Positions 47,696 through 57,662 are shown, counted from the first letter of the stretch. The stretch: 64,000 nucleotides of DNA from Lactobacillus sp. W8174 (GCF_016100975.1 NZ_JACFRN010000001.1:434001-498000); one strand, 5' to 3'. Numbers and translations: made by a program. The notes: generated by a model from the sequence alone, not told the origin.

Positions 47696-48259
47696 TTATT
47701 CCTTTGCGTCAGCACCGGTGAGCAGCATGTTTTCCCAAACACTCATTGCATATAATGTCTTGGCATCAACGATTTTACCCTGTGCCGAAAGTCTTTTCAA
47801 CTCTTCCAAACTAAACCAATGACTAGTTAAAAACTCATCAGGATCAAGATCTTTTTTATCAGTCAATTTAGTTAATGTATCGCAATAAAATAAGTAGAGT
47901 TTCTCATTAGTAAAACCGGGAGATGAATAAAACTCAGTTATCTTTTCCCAGTAGTCTGCATGATAGCCGCCTTCTTCGTTTAACTCTCTTTTCATTGCAT
48001 CAAGTGGACTAGCATCAGTTTCGTCTATTAAACCTGCTGGAATTTCTAAAGTCAACTCTTTGATAGGCTCACGCCATTGTTCAACTAACAGCATTTCCTG
48101 CTTTTCATTCACAGCTATAGCAGCTGATGCAGGTTGATGTTTTACTACTTCTCTTGTAGCAGTCTCACCATTAGGCAATTTGATCGTTCTTACTGAAAGA
48201 TCAACTATACGACCTGTAAAAATTTGTTTTGAAGAGATTTCAGTTTCTGTTAAATCCAT
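47696..48259 (-). CDS. ADP-ribose pyrophosphatase-type NUDIX hydrolase
   Basis: This 187-residue hydrolase has the complete NUDIX box GLIDETDASPLDAMKRELNEEGG near residues 75-97. The upstream VEQWREPIKELTLEIPAG is typical of the NudF/ADP-ribose pyrophosphatase subgroup. It would convert ADP-ribose to AMP and ribose 5-phosphate; a related nucleoside diphosphate sugar is possible. It is followed by the tail-anchored protein gene with a one-base gap, and lies after the cold-shock-domain gene. Confidence 0.9.
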   Translation of the reverse strand: MDLTETEISSKQIFTGRIVDLSVRTIKLPNGETATREVVKHQPASAAIAVNEKQEMLLVEQWREPIKELTLEIPAGLIDETDASPLDAMKRELNEEGGYHADYWEKITEFYSSPGFTNEKLYLFYCDTLTKLTDKKDLDPDEFLTSHWFSLEELKRLSAQGKIVDAKTLYAMSVWENMLLTGADAKE

Positions 48260-48273
48260 TATTCACTTTCCTG

Positions 48274-48480
48274 CTAATCAGCTAAATATACATTAACACA
48301 TTGCAATCCATTTTTTCCTTGAGCAAGCTGATATTTGACTTTTTGTCCGACATGTAAGCGACGATATCCTTCTTCTTTAATAGCAGTATAAAAGACAAAG
48401 TACGCCTTCTGATTTTCATCGTCAGTGATAAAACCAAAACTACTGTTTTGATCAAACTGCTTTACCTTACCGTAACGCAT
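48274..48480 (-). CDS. Divergent cold-shock-domain protein
   Basis: This 68-residue protein aligns along its whole length with CspB-type cold-shock proteins, which bind single-stranded RNA and DNA. GKVKQFDQNSSFGFI corresponds to the first part, which contains RNP1, and YFVFYTAI to RNP2. Key surface residues differ: the Trp of GKVKWF is Gln, the Lys-Gly of RNP1 is Ser-Ser, and the His of VFVHF is Phe. F15 and F17 are kept. It may bind nucleic acid with altered preference. Its ATG overlaps the ileS stop by one base, so it is probably expressed under the ileS T-box. Confidence 0.82.
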   Translation of the reverse strand: MRYGKVKQFDQNSSFGFITDDENQKAYFVFYTAIKEEGYRRLHVGQKVKYQLAQGKNGLQCVNVYLAD

Positions 48481-51269
48481 TATTCTTCTAAACCTTCTTG
48501 TACAGCTTCAGGATAATCTTCTTTAACAATTTTAGCACATCTGCCACAAAGCATTGGAACTTCGCTATCAGCTCCAATATCGGTTCTAATCATACGGCAA
48601 CGAGGACAAACTTCACCTGCTGCGTGTTCAACCACAAATGCACCATTCGGTAATTCTTCAGCATTTGCCGGTGCTTCACCGTCAGCAATAGTTAATTTAG
48701 AAACTATTAAAATTTGTCTAAAGTTTGCATCCAGATTGGCTAAGACTGCTCTCATCTCATCCGTCGGATAAACTGTGACTGCAGCTTCAAAAGACTTACC
48801 GATTAACTTTTGATCACGCGCTTCTTCTAAAACTTTCAAAACATCATCGCGGAAATTCATAAATTTCTTCCAGTTGTCAATGAGTTCATCATGATTTGCA
48901 TAATGCTCAATTTCAGGCATTTCAGCAAGTTGGACATAATCTTCCTTTTCCTTTAAGAAAGACCAAACTTCCTCCATGGTATGTGGCAAGATTGGTGTCA
49001 AAACCTTAGCTAACTTAACGGTTGCGTCATAAATCACAGTTTGCATTGATCTTCTGGCATGACTATTTTTACTCTCAATGTAAAGAACATCTTTGGCAAA
49101 GTCAAGATAAAACGCTGACAGATCATTAGAAATGAAGGCAAATAACTTTTTATAAACATTATTAAAATCGTAACGTTCATAACTGTCAAGACAAATTTTA
49201 ACCAAATCGTTAAGTTGAACTTCCATATACTGGTCAATAGAGTTTAAATCTTCATAAGCGACCCTATCTGTTTGCGGGTCAAAATCAGAAGTATTAGCCA
49301 GCATATAACGGAAAGTGTTTCTTATTTTGCGGTAACTCTCTGAAGTTTGACGCAAAATATTTTGCGAAACAGCAACATCAGAAGTAGTGTCTACAGAAGC
49401 TACCCACAAGCGAATAATTTCTGCTCCCATTTGTTTGATGACATCATTTGGTGAAATTACGTTACCTAATGATTTAGACATTTTATGTCCTTTTTCATCC
49501 AAAACAAAACCTTGAGACAAAATACCGCGATAAGGTGCTTTACCCGTGGCAGCTACAGCTGTAATCAGACTTGAATTGAACCAGCCACGATACTGATCAC
49601 TACCTTCAAGGTATAGATCACATGGGAAATTCAAGTCTGGTCTTTTAGCCATGACAGCTTGATGAGAAGACCCAGAGTCGAACCAAACGTCTAAAATGTC
49701 GTTTTCTTTAGTAAATTTGCCATTTGGTGAATGCTCAGAAGTAAAGCCTTCTGGTAACAATTCCTTAGCACTTCTTCTATACCAAGCGTTTGATCCTTCT
49801 TTAGCAAAAATCTGCGCAATATGTTCAATAGTTTCCGGTGTGACAATTGCAGTGCCATCTTCTGCGTAAAAGATTGGTAATGGAACGCCCCAAGCCCGTT
49901 GTCTTGAGATTACCCAATCGCCACGATCCTTAATCATATTATGCAGGCGTAATTGACCCCAGGATGGCGTGAATTTAACCTGATCAATTTGATCAAGAAT
50001 CTGTTGGCGGAATTTTTCAACCGAAGCAAACCATTGAGTAGTAGCCCGATAAATTACGGGTTTCTTCGTGCGCCAATCATGCGGGTATGAGTGGGTAAAG
50101 AAACTAAGTTTAAGTAAATTGCCAGATTTCTTTAATTTTTCGCTGACGACTTTATTGGCATCATCGTAAAACAACCCTACTAAATCGGGATCGTTAATAT
50201 CTTCAGTAAAACAACCTTTATCATCCATGGGACTATATACCGGCAGACCATATTTTTGAGCAACATTATAGTCATCTTCACCAAAGCCGGAAGCCGTATG
50301 TACTAAGCCGGTACCATCACTAGCAGTAACATGCATCGCATTCATAAGCAGAGAATCACGGTCATATAAAGGATGCTTGGCTACCATATGATCCATTTCA
50401 GTACCCTTAAGGTGCTGAACGACTTGATAGTCTTCCCAACCCAATTCTTGAGCAACTGCTTCTAGACGGTCAGTGCCAACGACATAGCGCTTTGGACCCA
50501 CTTGAACTACTGAATAATCAAAGCCCGGATTAACCGTGATACCTTGGTTAGTAGGAATTGTCCATGGTGTAGTTGTCCAAATTAAGAAATAAGTATTTTC
50601 TGGATCGAGAATGCCCTTACCATCTTTCACTGGAAAAGAAACATATATTGAAGGTGATTTAATATCATGATATTCAACTTCAGCTTCAGCTAACGTTGAC
50701 TCACTTGAAGGGGACCAATAAACAGGTTTTTTACCTTTATAGATGTAACCTTTTTCATACATTTTACCAAAGACACGAATTTCTTCAGCTTCATATTCAG
50801 GCTGATAAGTAATATATGGATGATCCCAGTCCCCCATTACTCCCAAACGCTTAAAGTCAGTCATTTGCTTTTTTACTTCTTTACTGGCAAAATCTTGACA
50901 AAGCTGACGGTAATCCGCAAGATTCATTTTCTTACGGTCAACACCCTGTTTGGTCAACTGTTGTTCAATTGGTAAACCATGAGTATCCCAACCTGGAACA
51001 TAGGGAGCATAATAGCCATTCATGTTCTTAAAACGAACAATTATGTCTTTTGAAACTTTATTCATAGCATGGCCAATGTGAATATTACCGTTTGCAAAAG
51101 GAGGCCCATCATGTAAATCAAATCTTGGTTTTCCTTTATTCAGTTTTAATCTTTGTTCATATAATTTATTTTCTTCCCACTCTTTTTGCCATTGTGCTTC
51201 GCGAACTGGCAAATTGCCCCGCATCTTAAATTTGGTTTTACCCATATTAAGTGTATTTTTCACTCTCAT
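48480..51269 (-). CDS. ileS: Isoleucyl-tRNA synthetase
   Basis: IleRS charges tRNA-Ile and edits valine. The 929-residue class I enzyme has HIGH as [11 protein letters not shown], a connective-peptide editing domain ([11 protein letters not shown]), KMSKS as [10 protein letters not shown], and a C-terminal zinc site [12 protein letters not shown] followed by [10 protein letters not shown]. The length and zinc site fit the bacterial type 1 enzyme. The ATG at 51269 follows AGGGAGGA, placed just after the terminator of a T-box leader. The cold-shock-domain gene follows with a one-base overlap. Confidence 0.98.
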   Translation of the reverse strand: MRVKNTLNMGKTKFKMRGNLPVREAQWQKEWEENKLYEQRLKLNKGKPRFDLHDGPPFANGNIHIGHAMNKVSKDIIVRFKNMNGYYAPYVPGWDTHGLPIEQQLTKQGVDRKKMNLADYRQLCQDFASKEVKKQMTDFKRLGVMGDWDHPYITYQPEYEAEEIRVFGKMYEKGYIYKGKKPVYWSPSSESTLAEAEVEYHDIKSPSIYVSFPVKDGKGILDPENTYFLIWTTTPWTIPTNQGITVNPGFDYSVVQVGPKRYVVGTDRLEAVAQELGWEDYQVVQHLKGTEMDHMVAKHPLYDRDSLLMNAMHVTASDGTGLVHTASGFGEDDYNVAQKYGLPVYSPMDDKGCFTEDINDPDLVGLFYDDANKVVSEKLKKSGNLLKLSFFTHSYPHDWRTKKPVIYRATTQWFASVEKFRQQILDQIDQVKFTPSWGQLRLHNMIKDRGDWVISRQRAWGVPLPIFYAEDGTAIVTPETIEHIAQIFAKEGSNAWYRRSAKELLPEGFTSEHSPNGKFTKENDILDVWFDSGSSHQAVMAKRPDLNFPCDLYLEGSDQYRGWFNSSLITAVAATGKAPYRGILSQGFVLDEKGHKMSKSLGNVISPNDVIKQMGAEIIRLWVASVDTTSDVAVSQNILRQTSESYRKIRNTFRYMLANTSDFDPQTDRVAYEDLNSIDQYMEVQLNDLVKICLDSYERYDFNNVYKKLFAFISNDLSAFYLDFAKDVLYIESKNSHARRSMQTVIYDATVKLAKVLTPILPHTMEEVWSFLKEKEDYVQLAEMPEIEHYANHDELIDNWKKFMNFRDDVLKVLEEARDQKLIGKSFEAAVTVYPTDEMRAVLANLDANFRQILIVSKLTIADGEAPANAEELPNGAFVVEHAAGEVCPRCRMIRTDIGADSEVPMLCGRCAKIVKEDYPEAVQEGLEE

Positions 51270-51286
51270 TTTTTAATCCTCCCTAT

Positions 51287-51485
51287 AAAAAAATCCTCGT
51301 CCTAAAATTAGGGCGAGGTTAATATCGTGGTACCACCTAAATTGAGTTTTAAACTCCACTTATGAGTTACATATCGTGCAACTAACGTAACAAACCATCT
51401 CAAACAGCTGATCAACCTTTGAGCTCTTATATTAGCCTTACACCACCGCTAATTCGCTGAATTGCTCTCGAGTTTTACTGTCAGT
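51287..51485 (-). promoter_or_regulatory. T-box riboswitch controlling ileS
   Basis: The minus strand holds a short stem I (GAGAGC ... GAGCTC, apical TTAGC / GCTAA around GGTGGTGTAAG) and the T-box core AGGTGGTACCACG at 51326-51338. A terminator follows, CCTCG ... CGAGG with a seven-T run at about 51287-51318. Uncharged tRNA pairing with the specifier and the T-box bulge would prevent termination and raise ileS expression. The putative specifier loop reads TAATATAAGAGC, in which ATA is the only isoleucine triplet. The promoter must lie near or inside the 3' end of divIVA and is not clear. Confidence 0.93.
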
Positions 51486-51488
51486 TTG

Positions 51489-52295
51489 TTATTTGTGATT
51501 TTTATAGTCATTGGGAAAAATAACAGTAGGTCCAGAGCCGTTGTTAGAATCGTTAACATTTTCCGTGTTAACCGTTTCAGTATGCGGACTGTCACCCGAC
51601 ATCGGTTGGGGACTATCATTATTTTCATCAATGTTATGTTCAAAGTTTACTTCATCATCAATGTCATTGTCAAGTTCATCGTCAACTTCTTCGTCTTCAT
51701 CAATATCATCATCGTCTTCATCAACATCTTCTTCTTCATCAGTAAGCATTATTGGTTCAGCCCCATCTGGAGGATAAAAGCGCTCAGTATCAAAGTATTG
51801 ATCAAGTGCCTTTTGCCACTTTTCATCATTGAGATTTTCAATTGCTTTTTGTAAAAGATCTTGAATATAAGAGCGATAACCAGAAGCTTCTTTTTTCACA
51901 CGTTCGTAATCAGACTTAATAGTTTCAAGCTGCTGACGTTGATAATCAGTGTCGATTTTTGCTTGTTCGGTAGCATTATTAGCTTGGACTGTAGCATCAT
52001 TGATAATTCTTTCAGCCTTAATTTTAGCGTTACCCACTGCTTCTTTTGTAGCATTTTCGTTCTGCTTGAATTGTTTAACTTGCTTTTGTAAGTCTGAAAC
52101 TTGTTCTTGTAAATGCACAATTTCATTTTTCAAGTCAACTGTTTGGTCTAGCGCATCGCCATAATCGTTGATAATTTGATCTAAAAAACTGTCTACTTCA
52201 TGCCTGTCATAGCCACTTAGGCCTCTCTTTTTGAATTCTTTGTTATGAATTTCAAGCGGAGTCAATTTCTGCGATTCCTTCTTTTCGTCTGCCAT
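51489..52295 (-). CDS. divIVA: Cell division initiation protein DivIVA
   Basis: DivIVA senses negative membrane curvature at poles and septa. The 268-residue product has the N-terminal lipid-binding domain (LTPLEIHNKEFKKRGLSGYDRHEVDSFLDQII). Coiled coils follow, about residues 45-165. The C-terminal third is unusual: a run of Asp/Glu (about residues 183-215, EEEDVDEDDDDIDEDEEVDD), then a Ser/Asn-rich tail. Such long acidic tails vary among lactobacilli. AAGGTGGTG precedes the ATG inside the ylmH 3' end; the two overlap by 34 bases. It ends just before the T-box leader. Confidence 0.95.
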   Translation of the reverse strand: MADEKKESQKLTPLEIHNKEFKKRGLSGYDRHEVDSFLDQIINDYGDALDQTVDLKNEIVHLQEQVSDLQKQVKQFKQNENATKEAVGNAKIKAERIINDATVQANNATEQAKIDTDYQRQQLETIKSDYERVKKEASGYRSYIQDLLQKAIENLNDEKWQKALDQYFDTERFYPPDGAEPIMLTDEEEDVDEDDDDIDEDEEVDDELDNDIDDEVNFEHNIDENNDSPQPMSGDSPHTETVNTENVNDSNNGSGPTVIFPNDYKNHK

Positions 52296-53092
52296 AGTTT
52301 ATACACCACCTTATGTTTACCTTTTCTCGTAGTTGAAATATCCGTAATTTTGCATCTGCCAAAATGTCTTAAACTAAGGACATCATCTTCACCAATCATT
52401 ATATTAGAATCTTTGACACTATGCCAATTTAATTTAACCAAATTATTAGAAATATTTGCTTTTATTTGTTGCCTGCTTTCATGTGTGATTGAAGCTAAAA
52501 CTGCATCCAGTCTGAGTGATGAAACAATAGCAGTCGACACTTCACTTTCATCATCAACTATAATTACTTTTTGATTTAAACTGGGTCTTATCCTAACTTT
52601 TGTTTTGCCAATATGGTTTATTTCATGTTGAAAAAAATCTTTCAGCTCACTTTTTGCAAAAAATTGCCAGCGACCATCTCCATCAGTAATAATGTCGCCA
52701 AAGGTTGAAGTTTCTATACCTGCATTAGCTAGACTTCCCAATATAGCGCTATGTGTTAAACAGGCAAATTTTTGAGGATATTCAATATTAAAAACAGTAA
52801 TCTGATAAGAAGAAGGTGCAATAGTATTCCAATCTTCAGTTATAAATACTCTCTTTTTTTCAGCGTTTGAGTATCCTCCAAAGCTTTGTAAACAAACTTC
52901 AGTCCTAGCTATTTTTTTAAGAATATCTCTTTCGCCAGGATCCAAAAAATCTGTTAAAACTTCTTCATGTTTGCCAAGAACATTATTTATAATTCCGTTC
53001 ATCTTATCCACTGTTTTTTGGTCAGACAAATCATCTTTAAATAAAACATTCTTGGCGTAAAAACTTCGCTTTGCCATATTTTTTGTCTTCAC
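52262..53092 (-). CDS. YlmH-type S4 RNA-binding protein
   Basis: This 276-residue protein is of the YlmH family encoded in the dcw region between yggT and divIVA. The N-terminal 180 residues include LTDFLDPGERDIL and GGYSNAEKKRVFI. A C-terminal S4 domain (about 185-255) has LRLDAVLASITHESRQQIKANISNNLVKLNW. It is thought to act in ribosome rescue, binding 50S-nascent chain complexes, and to affect division. The start is GTG at 53092 with AGGGGG six bases upstream; an ATG at 53077 is too far from that site. A promoter lies upstream at 53145-53150, so it can be read apart from yggT. Confidence 0.9.
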   Translation of the reverse strand: MKTKNMAKRSFYAKNVLFKDDLSDQKTVDKMNGIINNVLGKHEEVLTDFLDPGERDILKKIARTEVCLQSFGGYSNAEKKRVFITEDWNTIAPSSYQITVFNIEYPQKFACLTHSAILGSLANAGIETSTFGDIITDGDGRWQFFAKSELKDFFQHEINHIGKTKVRIRPSLNQKVIIVDDESEVSTAIVSSLRLDAVLASITHESRQQIKANISNNLVKLNWHSVKDSNIMIGEDDVLSLRHFGRCKITDISTTRKGKHKVVYKLWQTKRRNRRN

Positions 53093-53144
53093 ACAATTCC
53101 CCCTGCTAATGAAGGTGAAAGACAGATTGGCCTTTTCTTACACC

Positions 53145-53150
53145 ATTATA
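53145..53150 (-). promoter_or_regulatory. Extended -10 promoter for ylmH-divIVA
   Basis: A TGC-TATAAT extended -10 lies about 53 bases before the ylmH start on the minus strand. The -35 is weak. Together with the terminator at 53212-53268 it separates ylmH-divIVA from the main division operon. Confidence 0.55.
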
Positions 53151-53211
53151 GCATTAACTCTAAAAGTCATTCATCATAAAATGAACAAGCAATTTGTATT
53201 ATTTAACAATA

Positions 53212-53268
53212 AATAAAGAGCTGATAAATCAATTTAGCGCTCTAAGGAAATTTATCAGCCCTTTATAA
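53212..53268 (-). terminator. Terminator after yggT (end of the dcw operon)
   Basis: A 12-bp outer stem, AGGGCTGATAAAT with its complement ATTTATCAGCTCT, encloses a small TTAG-AGCG-CTAA inner hairpin, followed by T-rich sequence just after yggT. Confidence 0.75.
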
Positions 53269-53277
53269 AAAATCAAA

Positions 53278-53583
53278 TCAAACAAACAACCTAAATAAGA
53301 TGTTTGCAACCCATTTTAAGACATAATATTGCACAAAATAAAGAAACAATAAGCCAATTAAAAATGAAATATCCAATCCAGTAGCATTAGATAGTCTGGC
53401 AATCGGTCCTTTACGAAAAAGGTTTAAATATGGATCAACTAACAAGTCGATTATGCGTCCAACAGTCGAATCACGTAAGGAAGGAACCCAACTTAAAATT
53501 GCATCGATTACCATAATGATGCTATAGATCCATATTATATAATCTAGAATATAAATGCCGTAATATATGATATTTGCTGCCAT
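53278..53583 (-). CDS. YggT family membrane protein
   Basis: This 101-residue protein has two membrane segments (about residues 10-30 and 68-90) and the family signature VDAILSWVPSLRDSTVGRIIDLLVDPYLNLFRKGPI. YggT proteins have been linked to osmotic stress and to division-gene clusters, with no certain biochemical role. Its start shares one base with the sepF stop, and the terminator follows directly. Confidence 0.9.
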   Translation of the reverse strand: MAANIIYYGIYILDYIIWIYSIIMVIDAILSWVPSLRDSTVGRIIDLLVDPYLNLFRKGPIARLSNATGLDISFLIGLLFLYFVQYYVLKWVANILFRLFV

Positions 53584-54023
53584 TAACTTAAAGTATCTTT
53601 CTTATCAACTAGGTCACTAATTTTGCCATTAGTAACGAATTTAGGAGGTGTTGCTAAAAATATTTTATCGCCAATACGCTGTATTTCACCATTTAGGGCA
53701 TAAACTGTCCCTGTAATAAAATCAACAACTCTCCGAGCCGAAGCATCTTCCATCCTGCTAAAATTAATAATCACCGCTTTGTTATTCAACAAATTTTGTG
53801 CTACATCTTTAGCATCAGAATAAACCCGTGGCTCATAAAGAACAATTTTGCTTTTAGCCGCATTCATGCCAGATTTTATTGAAACTACATTATCACGATC
53901 AACAGCACTCGCAGAATAATTGTCCTCATTATTTAATTGTTGCTCTTCTGCATATTCGTCATCCAGCATTTCATCGTCATCGTTTGCAACACCGAAAAAC
54001 TTACCTATTTTACTAAAAGCCAT
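53583..54023 (-). CDS. sepF: Cell division protein SepF
   Basis: SepF aligns FtsZ filaments at the septum and anchors them to the membrane. The 146-residue product has the amphipathic N-terminal helix MAFSKIGKFFGV, then an acidic and Asn-rich linker. The compact core has LYEPRVYSDAKDVAQNLLNNKAVIINFSRMEDASARRVVDFITGTVYAL, the family hallmark. It lies 15 bases after ftsZ and overlaps yggT by one base. Confidence 0.96.
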   Translation of the reverse strand: MAFSKIGKFFGVANDDDEMLDDEYAEEQQLNNEDNYSASAVDRDNVVSIKSGMNAAKSKIVLYEPRVYSDAKDVAQNLLNNKAVIINFSRMEDASARRVVDFITGTVYALNGEIQRIGDKIFLATPPKFVTNGKISDLVDKKDTLS

Positions 54024-54038
54024 TTCTCTTGCCTCCCA

Positions 54039-55373
54039 TTAGTTTTCACCACGATGCCTGAAAAATGGTATATCATCAGTATCATCGTCATCGAAAGCGT
54101 TGGTTTCGATTTGTGAAATACTACTTTGATCGTCGTCATCAAATGAACTTGATCTTTGCTCTTGATTTGAAGCAGAAGGAGTCGAGCGACGATTTCCTTC
54201 GTTATCATTGTCCAACCCCCAAACGCTTGTTGGATCAACCATGGGCCTATGCTTTGGCGCGGTTTGAACAGTTTGGGTGCCATCATCAGTTGAAGTCTTA
54301 GGTTCAATTGGTCTTTCAGCTGAATTTGTTCTCGACATAGATGAATTAGTTTGACTAGGTTGTGACTTTATCTGGTGACTGTGACCAGGAAGCTGCTTAG
54401 AAGCTTCCTCTTCTGCTTGTGAATTTATTCCTGTAGCAATAACAGTCACAACAACCTCATCCCCTAGATTAGGATTGATGGATGTACCAAAAATAATATT
54501 AACATCATCGCCTGCAGCCTTAGAAACAATTTCAGAAGCATCCTGTGCTTCAAATAATGTCAAATCTGGTCCACCAGTGATGTTCAGGAGAACCTGCTTG
54601 GCACCATCAATTGAAACTTCAAGCAATGGTGACGAAATTGCCAGCTTAGTTGCTTCAACAGTTCTGTTTTCTCCACTGGCACGACCGATACCCATTAACG
54701 CTGCTCCCTGATTTGCCATAACAGTTTTAACATCAGCAAAATCAAGGTTAACATAGTCAGTTGAAGTAATTAAATCAGAAATGCCTTGAACACCTTGTTT
54801 CAAAACATTATCAGCTTCTTTAAAGGCATCCATCATAGGCGTCTTTTTATCAACCATTTCTAATAAACGATTATTGGCAATGATAACAAGCGTATCAACA
54901 TACTGCTTTAGTTGGGCAATGCCTTCGGCAGCATTTTTGGACCTTTTTGGACCTTCGAAGGTAAAAGGACGAGTAACAACGCCAACAGTCAAAGCACCAG
55001 TTTCGCGTGCAATTTTGGCTACAATTGGTGCAGCACCAGTTCCAGTACCGCCACCCATACCGGCAGTAATGAAAATCATATCTGCACCTTTTAGTGCATC
55101 TTCAATGGTTTGCTCACTTTCTTCAGCCGCTTTTTGACCTACTTCGGGATGAGAACCAGCTCCAAGTCCCCTCGTCAATTTTGGCCCTAACTGAATTTTA
55201 TTTTCAGCTTTATTACTATTTAATGCCTGTACATCCGTGTTAGCAGCTACAAAGGATACTCCCTGCACGCCATCATCGATCATTCGATTAACAGCATTAC
55301 CACCAGCACCGCCGACACCAATAACTTTGATGACAGCATTTTTATTGTCGTCAGAATCGAATGTAAAATCCAT
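54039..55373 (-). CDS. ftsZ: Cell division protein FtsZ
   Basis: FtsZ is the tubulin-like GTPase that forms the Z ring. The 444-residue product has the nucleotide motifs [12 protein letters not shown] and [13 protein letters not shown], the T7 loop [11 protein letters not shown], and a C-terminal domain with [12 protein letters not shown] long Ser/Asp/Gln-rich linker (about residues 320-425) follows. The conserved C-terminal peptide [12 protein letters not shown] binds FtsA and SepF. The variable linker is longer than in Bacillus, as usual in lactobacilli. It lies 14 bases after ftsA. Confidence 0.99.
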   Translation of the reverse strand: MDFTFDSDDNKNAVIKVIGVGGAGGNAVNRMIDDGVQGVSFVAANTDVQALNSNKAENKIQLGPKLTRGLGAGSHPEVGQKAAEESEQTIEDALKGADMIFITAGMGGGTGTGAAPIVAKIARETGALTVGVVTRPFTFEGPKRSKNAAEGIAQLKQYVDTLVIIANNRLLEMVDKKTPMMDAFKEADNVLKQGVQGISDLITSTDYVNLDFADVKTVMANQGAALMGIGRASGENRTVEATKLAISSPLLEVSIDGAKQVLLNITGGPDLTLFEAQDASEIVSKAAGDDVNIIFGTSINPNLGDEVVVTVIATGINSQAEEEASKQLPGHSHQIKSQPSQTNSSMSRTNSAERPIEPKTSTDDGTQTVQTAPKHRPMVDPTSVWGLDNDNEGNRRSTPSASNQEQRSSSFDDDDQSSISQIETNAFDDDDTDDIPFFRHRGEN

Positions 55374-55387
55374 CTAATTAACCACCT

Positions 55388-56746
55388 TTAATCAAAGAAC
55401 TTTTTGAAGAAGTTCTTAAAGCCTTTATCTTTATTTTGTGTATTTTTTTTCGGTTTACTTTGCGTAGATCTTTCCCGCTTTAGTAACTCATGTCTATTAT
55501 ATTCTTCTTTTCTTTTAGTTTCATTAACAGCAGCTGTTCTTTTCGAAGTTTTTGTCTTTTCTTGTACAGTTGCTCCTTCTTGACCGAATGAATCCTTGCC
55601 ATATATGGCGCTAATTACTAAAAAGTCTATATCAGACATTTTATATGCATAGTTAACGACACCATATGCGGCTGAGTAGATTGGATTGCGCATTCCAATC
55701 TGGTCAGGTTGATAAATTCTGGCTTTTACATTTAAAGTATTGGCTATTATGCTATCAAACCCTTGTAATAGACTGCTTCCACCAGTAATAATGACACCGC
55801 CAGGCAACTTTAAAGCATCATGCTTATCTAATCCTTTTTCAATTCTATCAATAGTCTGCATAACCCTGGCATTAATAATTTCACTTAAATAGCTCTCGTC
55901 AACCATCTGTTGACCATTTGAACCCACACTATTAACAGCAAATTTATTTTTAGCAGAAGCTAAACTCGGATCCGCATAGCCATAATCAAGTTTTATTTGT
56001 TCTGCATCTTTTTTGGACGTACTAAGAACAACAGAAATGTCATTGCTAATGTCGCTGCCACCCTCAAAATCAATATTGGCATATTTAATCTGATTATTGT
56101 GAATAACAGTAGCTGTAGTCACACCACCGCCTAAATCGAGAATAATTGAGCCAAAGTGCCGCTCACTTTCAGTTAAAGCTACGCTGGCAATAGCAAGTGG
56201 TGTTGGAACAAAAAAGTTATTAGAATAACCCGCACGCTCTATCGCCTTTTTAATATTATGCAAAGGACTTGCCGGAGCTGTTAACATGATGCCCTGTACC
56301 GACAGAGAATGGGCAATCATTTTACGGGGATCATCAACCTCAGTTTCACCATCAATTAAAAAGCGGCTTGGCAAAAAAGCAATAGGTTCACGTTCGTTTT
56401 TTACTGCAGACCTGATTGCAGCGCCCACTACGCGTCTGACATCATGGTTGCCAACTTCTTGACCATTATCGCTTACATTAACCAAATCGCTTGCAGTTTC
56501 CAGTTGAAGCATACCTACCGGTATGCCTGTTACAACCCGATAAATCTTTGCGTTTGTTTTTTTGGCTATTTCCTTTAAGGCTCTGCTGATAGCAGCTGCT
56601 GTTTCATCAATATCAACTATATTGCCATGGCGCATTCCTCTATTGGGAACTGCTACAGCTCCGATAACTTTTCCAGAATCTGCTACAACCGCTTTCACGC
56701 TCGTGGTGCCAATATCTAAGCCCACTAATAAATTTGTATTGTCCAA
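55388..56746 (-). CDS. ftsA: Cell division protein FtsA
   Basis: FtsA is an actin-like ATPase that tethers FtsZ to the membrane. The 452-residue product has the actin-fold motifs LVGLDIGTTSVKAVV (phosphate 1), IILDLGGGVTTATVI (phosphate 2) and GVIITGGSSLLQGF (adenosine). A basic linker leads to a C-terminal amphipathic helix, KGFKNFFKKFFD, for membrane binding. ftsA and ftsZ are tightly spaced, and a 61-base gap separates ftsA from divIB. Confidence 0.97.
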   Translation of the reverse strand: MDNTNLLVGLDIGTTSVKAVVADSGKVIGAVAVPNRGMRHGNIVDIDETAAAISRALKEIAKKTNAKIYRVVTGIPVGMLQLETASDLVNVSDNGQEVGNHDVRRVVGAAIRSAVKNEREPIAFLPSRFLIDGETEVDDPRKMIAHSLSVQGIMLTAPASPLHNIKKAIERAGYSNNFFVPTPLAIASVALTESERHFGSIILDLGGGVTTATVIHNNQIKYANIDFEGGSDISNDISVVLSTSKKDAEQIKLDYGYADPSLASAKNKFAVNSVGSNGQQMVDESYLSEIINARVMQTIDRIEKGLDKHDALKLPGGVIITGGSSLLQGFDSIIANTLNVKARIYQPDQIGMRNPIYSAAYGVVNYAYKMSDIDFLVISAIYGKDSFGQEGATVQEKTKTSKRTAAVNETKRKEEYNRHELLKRERSTQSKPKKNTQNKDKGFKNFFKKFFD

Positions 56747-56807
56747 AATTTACCCCCTGTCGGTCCTCTTTACAAAAATTTTACCATAAAAGTAGCTTAA
56801 ATTCAGC

Positions 56808-57662
56808 CTAAGTTAAGCCATAAGCTCTTTTTTCACTTGGTGTAAGCGGTCTGCTAAACGCGCCTACTTCCAAATCAATTAAAGTATTTTTCCCCACTTT
56901 AGTTTTTATTTTATTATAGTACTTTAATTTGCTTTTGAGGGTAGAAACGTTGCCAATGACTACATTTCCGTTTTTCATCAGAAAAATAACTTGTGACTTT
57001 CTCCTTGTGTTGCCACTTAATAATTTTATCTGCCTTTGGAAACTGACAGGCAGACTATTAAACAAATGGAGAGTTTCTTGCAACGACAATTCATGGTTAT
57101 ATCCCACAAAAACCGGCTTATCATGACTTACTTTTGACCATGGAATTACCTGGCTACCTAATTTGCCAGGTGAAAGTATCTTCCGGTAGCCTTTGGCATT
57201 TTTAACGTAGCCGATCGTATGGTATTCGTCAATATTAAGAACTATATTGTTAAAATTCTTAACATGGACATTTGTGTTTTTTATCTCAGAGTATCTTGAA
57301 GACAGCTTATGATCTATGCTGTTCTTATTCAACAGATGGTCAATTACTTTATCACTGGATTTAATATCAGCTGTTTTTACTACTTCCCTGATTGGTAAAT
57401 CATTTTCTCCTTTTATTTGAATACTTTTCACATTTGCCAAAGGAGAAATATAATACCCTAGTCCCAAAATAGCCACAACTGATACACCAACAATAAGTCC
57501 TAGACGCTTAAACAACGCAGACTTACGCTCACTACGTAATTTTGATAACGAGGCAGAGACTTTTGCTTTAGCTTTGAACTTTTTCTTCTGATTAGTTTCG
57601 TGGTCTAAATAAGGCGATAACTTTTCTTTGGGATCAATTTTTGTTACTCGCTTCTTAGTCAA
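56808..57662 (-). CDS. Cell division protein DivIB/FtsQ
   Basis: This divisome protein, about 284 residues, has a basic cytosolic N-terminus (residues 1-50), one membrane helix (about 52-72, RLGLIVGVSVVAILGLGYYI) and a POTRA domain starting VKSIQIKGENDLP. A beta domain follows, with NIVLNIDEYHTIGYVKNAKGY. It forms a complex with FtsL and DivIC. I favour the TTG at 57662, downstream of AAGGTGAGG; a GTG at 57671 is the other option and overlaps that site. It lies between murG and ftsA as usual. Confidence 0.92.
   Translation of the reverse strand: MTKKRVTKIDPKEKLSPYLDHETNQKKKFKAKAKVSASLSKLRSERKSALFKRLGLIVGVSVVAILGLGYYISPLANVKSIQIKGENDLPIREVVKTADIKSSDKVIDHLLNKNSIDHKLSSRYSEIKNTNVHVKNFNNIVLNIDEYHTIGYVKNAKGYRKILSPGKLGSQVIPWSKVSHDKPVFVGYNHELSLQETLHLFNSLPVSFQRQIKLLSGNTRRKSQVIFLMKNGNVVIGNVSTLKSKLKYYNKIKTKVGKNTLIDLEVGAFSRPLTPSEKRAYGLT

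Noticed and set aside
51511-51777. A serine-rich plus-strand frame opposite divIVA
   Set aside because: Its Ser run is the complement of the Asp/Glu run of DivIVA (GAT/GAA read as ATC/TTC in another frame), so it is an artefact.
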